The notes under the pieces were generated by a model. It worked only from the letters and a program-made list of their open reading frames with translations, was not told the DNA's origin and ran no database searches. DNA of 64,000 nucleotides, from assembly GCA_021732045.1 (NCBI GenBank), contig JAKFWK010000002.1, positions 310,001 to 374,000 of the forward strand, written 5' to 3'. The translations under genes were made by a program, and so were the position numbers. Numbering within the stretch: position 1 is the first letter of the stretch; every line of letters starts with the position of its first letter. Shown here piece after piece: positions 1-8,650 of this stretch. The DNA comes from Sulfurimonas sp. Its GTDB lineage: Bacteria; Campylobacterota; Campylobacteria; Campylobacterales; Sulfurimonadaceae.

Positions 1-1
1 A

Positions 2-919
2 TACAGCGTTCCAGCTGTAAAAAATAGAACTTCATCAAATGAAATTGTAATGCTTGGTGTAAAAAATGCCATTGAGAGTGCCGACGATATTGGCAACATA
101 ATCGTTGCTCAATATATGGGTTCGCCAATTTATTTAAAACAGATTGCAAAAGTCACAAACTCTTATGACATACAAAACTTTAAGTCAGCAACTATCAGTA
201 AAAAAGACGAAAAAGGAACTTTTTCCCCTCTTGCAAATCAAGTAACTCTAACGGTGTCAAAACTCCAAGGAACGAATGCTGTTTTAATCGCAGATGCCGT
301 TAAAACAGAACTTAAACATTATGAAAAACTTCTGCATAAAGACGGAATAAACTATGTAATTACAAGAAATGATGGGCAAAGAGCCGATGAAGCAGTTAAT
401 GAACTAGTTTTTCATCTCTTGCTCTCCATTGTAATTATTGCAATTTTACTTGTTTTAGTGCTTGGCTGGAGAGAGTCTCTTATAGTTACATTTACTGTCC
501 CAGCTATTTTGGCTATTACTCTATTTGTGGCGTATTTGAGCGGGCAGACTATAAACAGGATTACCCTCTTTGCATTTTTGCTCTCGCTTGGACTCTTAGT
601 GGATGCAGCCATTATTGTTATAGAAAATATTCATAGACATTATCACTCTAAAGAGTCTGAGCATAAAAGTGTGGATGATATCATGATTGAAGCCACAGAT
701 GAGATTGGAGCACCTACCAATATCGCAACTCTGGCAATTATCATGACAATGGTTCCTATGGCATTTGTTGGACAAATGATGGGACAGTTTATGAAACCAA
801 TCCCAGCAAATGTTCCTGTGGCACTTATTGCATCGCTTTTTATTGCTTACATATTTACACCATATTTAGCAGTTAGAATATTGAAAAAACCAAAATTTTA
901 TAGCGAGGAGAAAAAATAA
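2..919 (+). CDS. RND efflux permease, N-terminal half (5' end outside window)
   Basis: The frame is open to the left window edge, so position 2 is only the first in-frame codon. The visible part is the end of the first periplasmic porter domain followed by about five hydrophobic segments, which fit TM2-TM6 of an RND pump. The TM4 motif GLLVDAAI (about 590-613) keeps the first of the two proton-relay aspartates and has Ala at the second, as in heavy-metal RND pumps such as CusA; AcrB has Asp-Asp. The gene ends just after TM6 with TAA, and the ATG of the second half overlaps that stop (TAATG). Proton-driven export through the inner membrane is known for the family; the substrate cannot be told. 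Confidence 0.85.
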   Translation, partial: YSVPAVKNRTSSNEIVMLGVKNAIESADDIGNIIVAQYMGSPIYLKQIAKVTNSYDIQNFKSATISKKDEKGTFSPLANQVTLTVSKLQGTNAVLIADAVKTELKHYEKLLHKDGINYVITRNDGQRADEAVNELVFHLLLSIVIIAILLVLVLGWRESLIVTFTVPAILAITLFVAYLSGQTINRITLFAFLLSLGLLVDAAIIVIENIHRHYHSKESEHKSVDDIMIEATDEIGAPTNIATLAIIMTMVPMAFVGQMMGQFMKPIPANVPVALIASLFIAYIFTPYLAVRILKKPKFYSEEKK

Positions 920-2601
920 TGTTTGAAAAATTTGAACACACTGTTCTTGGCGGTATTCAAAGTCCAGCAAAAAGAAACTTAATTCTCTTAGCAACTCTTG
1001 TAGCTTTTATCTTATCAATACTGATGATAGCACCAAGTAAAATGGTTTTGGCAAAAATGCTTCCAGGCAAAAACAACGATACATTTACAATATATACAAC
1101 ACTCGCCGAGGGAAGTTCAATAGAGCAGACAAAAGAGGTAACTGAGTGCGTCTCTGGATACATAAAAAAAGAGAAAGAGATAGAAGATTTTGAAATCTTT
1201 TTAGGTATGGGAGCTCCGCTTGATTTTGCAGGACTCATAAAAGGTTCACACTTTAAAAATTCTGAAAATGTCGCTGAGATTGTTGTTAACCTTGCAAAAA
1301 AACATCACAGAACAGAGCCGTCATACTTAATGGTTCAGAGAATGAGAAAAGATATACAAAATAGTTGTGCCTCTATATATAAAAACAGCACAATAACTTT
1401 CGTTGAACCTCCAGCTGGTCCTCCGGTGCTTGCAGCCCTTGTTGCTGAAATATACGGGAGCAACACAGACGGGATAAGGAAGCTATCAAACAAAGTCGAG
1501 AGTATATTTAAAAAAACCAGTGGTTTAGTTGATGTAGAAGTTATGCAAGATGAAATCTACAACACATTTGAAGTAGAGGTTGACAGCACTAAAGTCTCTC
1601 TCTCTGGAGTAAGTGTAAAACAACTGAATGATGTATTGTATTTAGCATTTGAGGGTATGCAAATAGCTGTAAAGAACTCTGATGTTATCAATGATCAAGT
1701 TCCAATTTACCTATCTCTTAGCAAAGAGTCAAAAAAATTCTCCTCTAAAGATTTAGAGTCGCTTAAGGCTAAACTCTCTTCTTTGAAGCTCATGAACCAA
1801 AGAGGGATGATGGTCTCCATCACAGAACTAGTAAAAATTGTGCCTAAAAAATCCAATCCTATGATTATGAGTAAAGATTTGCACCAAATTACAAATGTCA
1901 TGGCGGAGACAGATATGGTTTCACAAGTTTATCCTCTCATGGATGCAAGAAATGAGATACTTAGTAAATTTAGTAGTGAGTACAATATACAAAAGATAGG
2001 TCTGTTTGATCTTGAGCTTATAGATAAAAAGACAGGAGAAATTTATAAGATTGTTTGGGATGGAGAGATGAAAGTAACACTTGATACTTTTGTTGAACTG
2101 GGAGCTGCATTTATCGCGGCACTCGTACTTATATTTTTACTTATGGTAATTTATTATAAGAGCTATACTCTAAGCGGGATCATACTTTTAGGCTCATTCT
2201 TGTCAATTATAGGAGTAATAGTTGGTCACTTCATAATGAATATATTTACAGCTGATACATTCTTTTTAACCGCTACTTCACTTATTGGATTTATCGCCCT
2301 AATAGGAATCAGCTCAAGAAACTCTCTTCTGTTGATAGACTTTACAAAATCACTTATGAGAGATAAAAAAATGGCTAAAGCGGAAGCCATAGCATGTGCA
2401 ACAGCAACTCGTGCTAAACCAATCTTTCTAACAGCCGCTGCCATCATTCTAGCTTCAACTCTTCTAGCTGGAGACGCTGTTTTTGGTGGACTTGGCGTTT
2501 CACTTATCTTTGGAACTATTGCTGCAGTTGTTGCATCTTTGATAATTGTTCCTATACTTATGTTTAATGCTGATCTAAAAAGACATTTTGGTTTAGACTA
2601 A
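919..2601 (+). CDS. RND efflux permease, C-terminal half
   Basis: The protein has 560 residues. It begins with a short amphipathic stretch and one TM (about 18-38, equivalent to TM7), a large periplasmic domain (about 40-385, second porter half), then five TM segments to the C-terminus (TM8-TM12). The TM10 region has SRNSLLLIDF where AcrB has its relay Lys in a similar AKN context. It starts at an ATG overlapping the stop of the upstream half, with a GAGGAG ribosome site at 905-910. The two proteins together make one RND protomer. The split falls in the cytoplasmic TM6-TM7 linker, so both halves can insert independently. No adaptor or outer-membrane gene lies directly downstream. Confidence 0.88.
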   Translation: MFEKFEHTVLGGIQSPAKRNLILLATLVAFILSILMIAPSKMVLAKMLPGKNNDTFTIYTTLAEGSSIEQTKEVTECVSGYIKKEKEIEDFEIFLGMGAPLDFAGLIKGSHFKNSENVAEIVVNLAKKHHRTEPSYLMVQRMRKDIQNSCASIYKNSTITFVEPPAGPPVLAALVAEIYGSNTDGIRKLSNKVESIFKKTSGLVDVEVMQDEIYNTFEVEVDSTKVSLSGVSVKQLNDVLYLAFEGMQIAVKNSDVINDQVPIYLSLSKESKKFSSKDLESLKAKLSSLKLMNQRGMMVSITELVKIVPKKSNPMIMSKDLHQITNVMAETDMVSQVYPLMDARNEILSKFSSEYNIQKIGLFDLELIDKKTGEIYKIVWDGEMKVTLDTFVELGAAFIAALVLIFLLMVIYYKSYTLSGIILLGSFLSIIGVIVGHFIMNIFTADTFFLTATSLIGFIALIGISSRNSLLLIDFTKSLMRDKKMAKAEAIACATATRAKPIFLTAAAIILASTLLAGDAVFGGLGVSLIFGTIAAVVASLIIVPILMFNADLKRHFGLD

Positions 2602-2614
2602 AGTGGGAAACTGC

Positions 2615-2635
2615 AGTTGTTATATTATAACAACT
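2615..2635. terminator. Inverted repeat after the RND genes
   Basis: This is a perfect 10-base inverted repeat around a single central base, 13 bases after the RND stop codon. It lies between two convergent genes. It probably helps terminate rightward transcription, but it has no loop to speak of and only a weak T-run (2647-2650) after it, so the role is inferred. Confidence 0.45.
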
Positions 2636-2664
2636 ACATATAGAATTTTTATGTAGAAATAATC

Positions 2665-2688
2665 TTCACAAATCTAAAGATTTGTGAA
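2665..2688. terminator. Hairpin at the 3' end of serA
   Basis: Arms of 11 bases (2665-2675 and 2678-2688) pair perfectly across a two-base centre; in RNA the inner A/T pairs would open into the loop. It begins 10 bases beyond the serA stop and is the likely terminator of the leftward pheS-to-serA run. Confidence 0.5.
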
Positions 2689-2698
2689 AGAAATCATA

Positions 2699-4288
2699 TT
2701 ATAAGCGAGCGTATCTAACACTTATACAAGCATCAATTTTCAACAGCTCATCCAGCGTATCATCACTAATAATACTATCAACTAAAATAACAGCTAGTGC
2801 TTGCTTTTTATCATTTCTTGCAAGTGAAAAATCTGCGATATTTACATTGTACTTTGCCAAAGTTGTTCCAATTTGCCCAATAACGCCTGGTACATCTTGG
2901 TTTTTAAGTATTATCATGTCACCTTTTAGTGCTACTTCGATATCAAAACAATCAATAGAGACAATTCTAAAAACATTATCGTCAAAAATTGTAGCACCTA
3001 TCGTAGTCGTCCCGCCCTCAGCAGTTGTAAGCTTTATTGTAATTAAATTTTTATAAACAACTGAGTCATTTAATGCTTCAAACTCTACTTTTATGCCCTT
3101 TTCTTTTGCAACAAAATCAGCATTCACATAGTTAATCGTATCGTCACTCATTTGACTCATAGCACCAACCGCCACGAATGTAGAGAGAGAATCTACAAAT
3201 TTTGCTATTTCGCCTTGACCACTAACTTTTATTGCGATTATTTGAGATTTGTTAAGCTGAGACTCTAAAAAACCAATCTTTTGCCCCATCTCTAAAAACG
3301 GTTTAACAAAAGGTGGAATTTTTGATTCATCAATTGGAAGATTCATAGCATTGGGATACGATATTCCCTTTGCAGCTTGTATCGCATTTGCAGCAGCTTG
3401 AACACCAATATTGTATTGAGATTCATAAGTGTTCGCTCCTAGGTGTGGAGAAACCGTAACATTATCAAGGTCTAAAAGTGGATTATTTATTGCTGGCTCT
3501 TTCACAAAAACATCAATTCCTGCAAATCTAATTTTACCATTTGTAAGCCCTGTATAGAGTGCTTCTTCATTGTAAAGACCACCTCTAGCACAGTTAATCA
3601 AAACAACACCATCTTTCATTTTAGAAATCTCAGCACTATTGATTATATTTATAGTTTCTTGATTTTTAGGAGTATGGATTGTTATAACATCACAAGCTAA
3701 AATATCATCAAAATTTTTAGTATATGTCATATTTAAATCAGTTACTTTTGAAGGGTTTATGTATGGGTCGTAAGCAACTATATCCATCTCAAACGCAGCA
3801 GCTCTTTTTGCAACACGAGAACCAATATTGCCAAAGCCAATTACTCCAAGTTTTTTACCTTTTAGTTCATAACCATACCACTTCTCTCTTTTCCAAACTC
3901 TCTCTTGCTTTAAGTGGTTATGTGAATATGGAAACATTCTTACACAAGATAACATATGCGCCATTGTAAGTTCAACCGCAGCAATTGTGTTTGCAGTTGG
4001 TACATTCATAACAATAATACCTTCTTTTGAGCAGCCAGGAATATCTACATTATCAACACCAACTCCAGCACGGACTATTGCTTTCATGTTCTTTGATGCT
4101 GCAATAAATTTTTCATCAACATCAGTAGAACTTCTTGTTATTGCTACATCAGCTGAAGCTAAAATATCGAGTAGTTTTATTTTATCTTCATCTGCTGCCA
4201 TGATAAAATTTATATTTTTATCATTTCGAAGCATTTCTAATCCAGCTTCATGAATGTGGTCACAAACCACTATGGTATGTTTTTGCAT
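2699..4288 (-). CDS. serA: D-3-phosphoglycerate dehydrogenase
   Basis: The enzyme oxidises 3-phosphoglycerate with NAD+, the first step of serine synthesis. At 529 residues it is the long form: substrate and NAD domains (about 1-315), an intervening ASB-type domain, and a C-terminal ACT domain (about 455-529) that binds serine for feedback in this family. Visible residues are the GFGNIG nucleotide loop (151-156), Arg235 in CARGG, Glu264 in KEP and His282 in SPHLG, the standard catalytic set. The ATG overlaps the stop of the upstream membrane-protein gene (TAATG), so translation is probably coupled. The same serA/rpsA neighbourhood is known in Campylobacter. Confidence 0.95.
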   Translation of the reverse strand: MQKHTIVVCDHIHEAGLEMLRNDKNINFIMAADEDKIKLLDILASADVAITRSSTDVDEKFIAASKNMKAIVRAGVGVDNVDIPGCSKEGIIVMNVPTANTIAAVELTMAHMLSCVRMFPYSHNHLKQERVWKREKWYGYELKGKKLGVIGFGNIGSRVAKRAAAFEMDIVAYDPYINPSKVTDLNMTYTKNFDDILACDVITIHTPKNQETINIINSAEISKMKDGVVLINCARGGLYNEEALYTGLTNGKIRFAGIDVFVKEPAINNPLLDLDNVTVSPHLGANTYESQYNIGVQAAANAIQAAKGISYPNAMNLPIDESKIPPFVKPFLEMGQKIGFLESQLNKSQIIAIKVSGQGEIAKFVDSLSTFVAVGAMSQMSDDTINYVNADFVAKEKGIKVEFEALNDSVVYKNLITIKLTTAEGGTTTIGATIFDDNVFRIVSIDCFDIEVALKGDMIILKNQDVPGVIGQIGTTLAKYNVNIADFSLARNDKKQALAVILVDSIISDDTLDELLKIDACISVRYARL

Positions 4289-4767
4289 TATATATCCTCT
4301 TTGATTAGCCCTATTTTGGCTGAAATTTGATAATTTTTTAGAACTACAACAAGAGAGTTTAACTTCTCTTTGTCTTGGGAGTAAACATATAGTTCAACTC
4401 CACTTTTGTCTTGCTTCAGATAATATTTTAATTTATGTTGTTTGAGTTCTTCTTTTAAACAAAAAAGCTGATATGGATCTAAAGATTGTGCGGAGAGTTT
4501 GTATACTGTTCTGGTTGCTACACTTTCATTTAAATCAATTTTTATAAAAACTTCATTAACTGGGTAAAAATATCCAAGTTTTTCTGTTTTAGAAAAGTAG
4601 TCTAACCAATTTTGCTTTAGCTCTTTTACAGTAACTTCACTTTTATGTTTTAATTGAACATCATCTCTTAAATTCTCATTTGAATTTATAGAAATAAAAA
4701 AAAAGATAAGAAAAATAGCTACCCCAATTGCAATAAGCGGAGTAAGCCACTTCAAAATCTTTTGCAT
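4288..4767 (-). CDS. Conserved membrane-anchored protein of unknown function
   Basis: The protein has 159 residues: a single N-terminal hydrophobic segment (about 9-29), then a soluble region predicted to lie in the periplasm. No catalytic motif or cysteine pattern is visible. It starts 5 bases after the rpsA stop and shares TAATG with serA, so it is cotranscribed and probably translated with both. A periplasmic protein of similar size occupies this position in C. jejuni, so it is likely a lineage-specific conserved gene. I do not recognise a function. Confidence 0.8.
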   Translation of the reverse strand: MQKILKWLTPLIAIGVAIFLIFFFISINSNENLRDDVQLKHKSEVTVKELKQNWLDYFSKTEKLGYFYPVNEVFIKIDLNESVATRTVYKLSAQSLDPYQLFCLKEELKQHKLKYYLKQDKSGVELYVYSQDKEKLNSLVVVLKNYQISAKIGLIKEDI

Positions 4768-4772
4768 GCTAT

Positions 4773-6425
4773 CTACTTGAATTTATCTTTAATCAAATCA
4801 CCCAACGAGTGTGATTCATTGTCGTTAATATCTTCTAGCATTGCTTGATTTTTTATGTAATCTAATTTTTTAACAGATAGGCGGATACGGTCACGACGAG
4901 TATCTATAACCGCAATAACTGCTTCAATTTTTTGACCAACAGAGAGTTCACTTTTAACAAGCGGAGACAAATCTTCATCACGAATCAACGCATCAATTCC
5001 ATTTTCTAAAGATACAAATACACCAAATTCTTTAATATCTCTAATCGTCCCACTAACAACAGCATTTATTTTATGTGTAGTTGCAAATTTATCTATTGGA
5101 CTCTCCAAAAGAGCTTTTCTGCTTAGGGATATTTTTTGATCTTCTGGGCTTATTTTAGCAATTTTTACTTCAATCTCTTCGCCGACTTTTAGTAAATCTC
5201 TACATTTAACATTTTTATCCCAAGAGATATCTTGATTGTGTAAAAGTCCTTCAACTCCAGAAATGCGGACAAAGGCACCAAAATCAGTCAAAGATGTAAC
5301 TGTTCCTGTTACACAATCTCCCTCTCTGTGTTTCTTCATAAAATCATCAAATGGCTTAGGTAAAAGTCTCTTTAACGAAACACGAAGTTTATGAGTTTTA
5401 GAATTTATTTCAATAACTTCAACATCAATCTCTTGACCAACACTTAAATAATCAGCAGGATTTTTAACATTTTTATCCCATGAAATCTCAGATATATGCA
5501 AGAAGCCTTCAATGTCATTTCCTAAATCAACAAATACACCATAAGCTTCAACATTAGAAACAGTTACAGTAATAGTGTCACCCTCATCAAGCTCACTCTC
5601 AACTTCTGCCCAAGGATCAGATTGAACAGCTTTTATAGATAGCGAAAGATGCCTCTTGTCTTTATCATATGAAATAGCTTTTACAGTTATAACATCACCA
5701 TCTTTATAGAGTTTAGATGGATTAACTGGGCCTTTGTAGCTAATTTCATTATAATGAACTAAACCATCAACCCCGCCAACATCAACAAACATTCCATAGC
5801 TGGTTATTTTCTTGATTGTTCCCTCAACGATTGCGCTTTCTTCTAAAAGTTTGTCTATGATGTCTTTTTTCTTTTTTCTCTCTTCATTGAATAGTTTTCT
5901 ACGAGATACAACTATAGAGTTTTGCTCTTCATCAATCTTAACAACTTGAGCTTTTATTTTACGACCAATTACTTCATCTGTCTCCTTAAAAGCAGCCAAT
6001 GAACGAGGCATAAAGAATGAGATATCATCAGCTTCAACTACAAAACCACCACGGTTTTTCTTAGTGATAATACCTTCAATAATAATCTCTTCAAAATTCT
6101 CTTTGTTTTTTTCAATAAAATCAATAGTTTTTTGTAACTCTAAAACTTTTTTATAAGATATCTTAGGACGCTCATTGTAGTATCCAGTTACCATTACTTT
6201 GATTTTATCACCAGTTTTAAATTTTAGCTCTCCATTTTCACTGATTTCGTCTAAGCTCAGAACTCCTTCTAGCTTATCGCCAACACCTACTAATGCTCTG
6301 TTTTCAGCAACCTGAATCTCAACAATCTCGCCCTCTACTATACGACTAGTCTCTTGCTGTTTCTCGCTTGCTGCAAACATTTCTGCAAAATTTTCTTCTT
6401 CAAATAATTCGTTATCGAACGCCAT
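4773..6425 (-). CDS. rpsA: 30S ribosomal protein S1
   Basis: S1 helps the small subunit bind and unfold mRNA. The 550-residue length and six consecutive S1 (OB-fold) domains, roughly at 33-100, 115-180, 195-265, 282-350, 369-440 and 455-522, match the full-size bacterial protein. Repeats 3-6 share the pattern G-x-F-V-D/R followed by GL-H or GFLH (for example YGMFVDVGGVDGLVH and YGVFVDLG), typical of the mRNA-binding domains. The ATG follows a good GAGGATGG ribosome site. A perfect 15-base inverted repeat and a possible -10 box lie directly upstream, so it may have its own promoter as well as read-through from ispH. Confidence 0.96.
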   Translation of the reverse strand: MAFDNELFEEENFAEMFAASEKQQETSRIVEGEIVEIQVAENRALVGVGDKLEGVLSLDEISENGELKFKTGDKIKVMVTGYYNERPKISYKKVLELQKTIDFIEKNKENFEEIIIEGIITKKNRGGFVVEADDISFFMPRSLAAFKETDEVIGRKIKAQVVKIDEEQNSIVVSRRKLFNEERKKKKDIIDKLLEESAIVEGTIKKITSYGMFVDVGGVDGLVHYNEISYKGPVNPSKLYKDGDVITVKAISYDKDKRHLSLSIKAVQSDPWAEVESELDEGDTITVTVSNVEAYGVFVDLGNDIEGFLHISEISWDKNVKNPADYLSVGQEIDVEVIEINSKTHKLRVSLKRLLPKPFDDFMKKHREGDCVTGTVTSLTDFGAFVRISGVEGLLHNQDISWDKNVKCRDLLKVGEEIEVKIAKISPEDQKISLSRKALLESPIDKFATTHKINAVVSGTIRDIKEFGVFVSLENGIDALIRDEDLSPLVKSELSVGQKIEAVIAVIDTRRDRIRLSVKKLDYIKNQAMLEDINDNESHSLGDLIKDKFK

Positions 6426-6457
6426 TACCCATCCTCTTGTTACATAAAAATTTCGTG

Positions 6458-6463
6458 ATTGTA
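6458..6463 (-). promoter_or_regulatory. Possible -10 box of an rpsA promoter
   Basis: TACAAT on the minus strand, 32 bases before the rpsA ATG. It would give a leader of about 25 bases. It touches the inverted repeat at 6464-6498, which would then cover the -13 to -47 region. No -35 box is expected in this lineage. Confidence 0.4.
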
Positions 6464-6498
6464 TCCTATTATTAATAATTTTCTTATTAATAATAGGA
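6464..6498. repeat. Perfect 15-base inverted repeat between ispH and rpsA
   Basis: Left arm 6464-6478 and right arm 6484-6498 are exact reverse complements with a five-base loop. It starts 16 bases after the ispH stop and ends next to the possible rpsA -10 box. It lacks a T-run, so a standard terminator is not a good fit. It could be an operator, an RNA processing hairpin or a control element for rpsA; the sequence alone does not decide. Confidence 0.7.
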
Positions 6499-6514
6499 GA
6501 TTATAAAAGTGATA

Positions 6515-7342
6515 TTAACAATTTTTTTCAATTGAATTAACAACACTCTGTATAATCCAATCTGGAGTAGATGCACCAGCACTTATTCCACAGAACTCTT
6601 TATTTTTAAACCATTCATAGTCTAAATCATTCTCATCTTCTATATGATAGCTATCTTTGCAGTTATCCTTTGAGATGCTAAAGAGTTGTTTTGTATTAGA
6701 TGAATCTTTTCCACCAATTATTATCATAATATCAGCTTTAGTAGAGATCTTTTTTACAGCTTCTTGATTTTCAAATGTTGCATTGCAGATAGTGTTAAAT
6801 ACTCTAACTTCTTTGTAGCGAGGAATCAAATAATTAGCAACTTCCATGTAATCTTCAACGCGTCTTGTTGTTTGTGCTACTAGTGCTATTTTGTCTTTCA
6901 ATTTAACATCTATAAGTTCTTTTGAGGATGTTACAACTATAGCACCAAAGGTTGCATAGCTCTTAACACCTTTTATTTCAGGATGAGCCTCGTCACCAAA
7001 AATAATTATTTCATATCCAGCCTCACTCATCTCCTGACAAATTTGCTGTGGCTTTGTTACATAGGGACAAGTTGCATCAACAACATCTACTCTGTTTGCT
7101 TTTAGTTCTGCTAGCTCGTCCTTAGGTATTCCATGAGTACGAATTACAGCTTTGTCGCCAGATAAAAAACTCTTATGATTATTTGCCAAACCAACATTAA
7201 AGTCTTTTTCTAATCTTTCAATCTCTTTTGAATTATGGATTAATGGGCCATATGTTGTTGAGTTTTTATTCTCTTCGGCAATTTTTATAGCTCTTTTTAC
7301 ACCAAAGCAAAATCCATAATTTTCAGCTAATTCAATTTTCAT
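6515..7342 (-). CDS. ispH: 4-hydroxy-3-methylbut-2-enyl diphosphate reductase
   Basis: IspH is the last enzyme of the MEP isoprenoid pathway, reducing HMBPP to IPP and DMAPP. The three conserved iron-sulfur cysteines are present: Cys12 (YGFCFGVKRA), Cys92 (DATCPYV) and Cys186 (NTICNAT), with the family's TTR (158-160) and THG (69-71) motifs. The 275-residue length is normal. It starts at ATG after a GGAGAAAAAC ribosome site. It lies between aroA and rpsA, an arrangement also known in Campylobacter and, as ispH-rpsA, in more distant bacteria. Its product feeds the prenyl synthase at 22927-23814. Confidence 0.95.
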   Translation of the reverse strand: MKIELAENYGFCFGVKRAIKIAEENKNSTTYGPLIHNSKEIERLEKDFNVGLANNHKSFLSGDKAVIRTHGIPKDELAELKANRVDVVDATCPYVTKPQQICQEMSEAGYEIIIFGDEAHPEIKGVKSYATFGAIVVTSSKELIDVKLKDKIALVAQTTRRVEDYMEVANYLIPRYKEVRVFNTICNATFENQEAVKKISTKADIMIIIGGKDSSNTKQLFSISKDNCKDSYHIEDENDLDYEWFKNKEFCGISAGASTPDWIIQSVVNSIEKNC

Positions 7343-7372
7343 AACTGTTTTTCTCCTTAGTAAAAAAGGTTT

Positions 7373-8650
7373 TTATTTATCTATTCTAGTAATTTTTTCA
7401 ACTATTTCGAAAAAGTTTGGAAACGAGGTGTTGATACAATCAATATCCTTAACAACCATTCCGCATCTCATTCCAGCAATAATAAAACTCATAGCAATTC
7501 TATGGTCTCCATGGCTGTTTATTGTAGCTTTTTTTAACTCTCCACCAACTACGCTATAGCCGTCTTCAAACTCTTCAACCTCTATGCCACAAGCCCTTAG
7601 ACCATTTACGACAGTTGAGATCCTGTCACTCTCTTTTACACGAAGTTCCTCGGCATTTTTTACAATACTAATACCATCCGCACACGCAAACGCTATAGAG
7701 AGTGCTGGAAGTTCATCTATGAGCCATGAAATATTATCTTCAATAGTAATTGCTTCAAGCGGAGCATACCTTACATGTATGTTTCCGATTGGCTCATATT
7801 TACTCTCCGTAATCTCATACTTTATATCCGCGCCCATCCTCTCTAACGCTTTAAAAGCTTCAATTCTTGTTATATTTAGGGTGACGCCTTCCAGAATAAC
7901 ATCAGAATCAGGAGTTATGGCAGCAGCAACAGCAAAGAAAAATGCACTTGATGGATCGGCTGGAACTCTAATATTAAGAGGATTTAAAAGTTTTTTCATA
8001 GGCTTGATTATCGTAGTTAAACCATTCACTTCAATCTCTGCACCCATTCCCTTTAGCATTCTCTCCGTATGGTCACGACTTAGCTCTGGTTCACTATATG
8101 TGCATACTCCATCTGCTCTAAGAGCAGCCAGAATCATGGCACTTTTAACTTGCGCTGATGCAATTTTGCTCTCATAATTAAAGGCTTTTAAGGAAGCTCC
8201 TCTTATGCTTAGCGGAGCCAAATCTCCGTTGTTTCTTCCATCAAGCTTTGCACCAATATCGCGAAGTGGAGCCGTTACTCTCTTCATGGGACGGCGACGA
8301 AGATACTCATCTCCACTTAATATAAAATGACCATCTGCAGAGCTTAAAAGTCCACAAAAAAGTCTCATTCCTGTTCCGGAATTACCACAATCTAAAATTT
8401 CACTACTCTCTTTTATACCACCTGAACTTATCTTGATTGTAATACCATCATCACTAACTATTGCGCCAAGATTTTTAACGATACTTAGTGTGTTCATGGT
8501 ATCTTCGGCCCTTAAAAAATTAGTTATCTCACTTGTTCCCTCTGCCAGCATTGAGAACATAGCACATCTATGGGATATAGATTTATCAGGAGCAATATCA
8601 GAAATAGAGAGTGAAAATTTACACGATTTAGTAACTTCTACGCTGTTCAT
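7373..8650 (-). CDS. aroA: 3-phosphoshikimate 1-carboxyvinyltransferase (EPSP synthase)
   Basis: The enzyme joins PEP to shikimate-3-phosphate in chorismate synthesis. It has 425 residues with the two-domain repeat of the family. Visible motifs are DKSISHR near the N-terminus (shikimate-3-phosphate binding Lys/Ser/Arg), [10 protein letters not shown] and the [10 protein letters not shown] loop, and a late KESDR motif. The ATG overlaps the pheT stop as ATGA, so the genes are translationally coupled. AroE for the same pathway lies at 55348-56139. Confidence 0.95.
   Translation of the reverse strand: MNSVEVTKSCKFSLSISDIAPDKSISHRCAMFSMLAEGTSEITNFLRAEDTMNTLSIVKNLGAIVSDDGITIKISSGGIKESSEILDCGNSGTGMRLFCGLLSSADGHFILSGDEYLRRRPMKRVTAPLRDIGAKLDGRNNGDLAPLSIRGASLKAFNYESKIASAQVKSAMILAALRADGVCTYSEPELSRDHTERMLKGMGAEIEVNGLTTIIKPMKKLLNPLNIRVPADPSSAFFFAVAAAITPDSDVILEGVTLNITRIEAFKALERMGADIKYEITESKYEPIGNIHVRYAPLEAITIEDNISWLIDELPALSIAFACADGISIVKNAEELRVKESDRISTVVNGLRACGIEVEEFEDGYSVVGGELKKATINSHGDHRIAMSFIIAGMRCGMVVKDIDCINTSFPNFFEIVEKITRIDK

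Noticed and set aside
911..921. RND gene split as a simple sequencing error in the A-run
   Set aside because: Possible, but the new start has a correct ribosome site and the break falls exactly in the TM6-TM7 linker. Kept as a real split with the error noted as the main alternative.
7584..8177. 197-codon open frame on the plus strand opposite aroA
   Set aside because: It is a shadow of aroA, which has all family motifs on the other strand. No ribosome site and Ser/Ile-rich nonsense composition.
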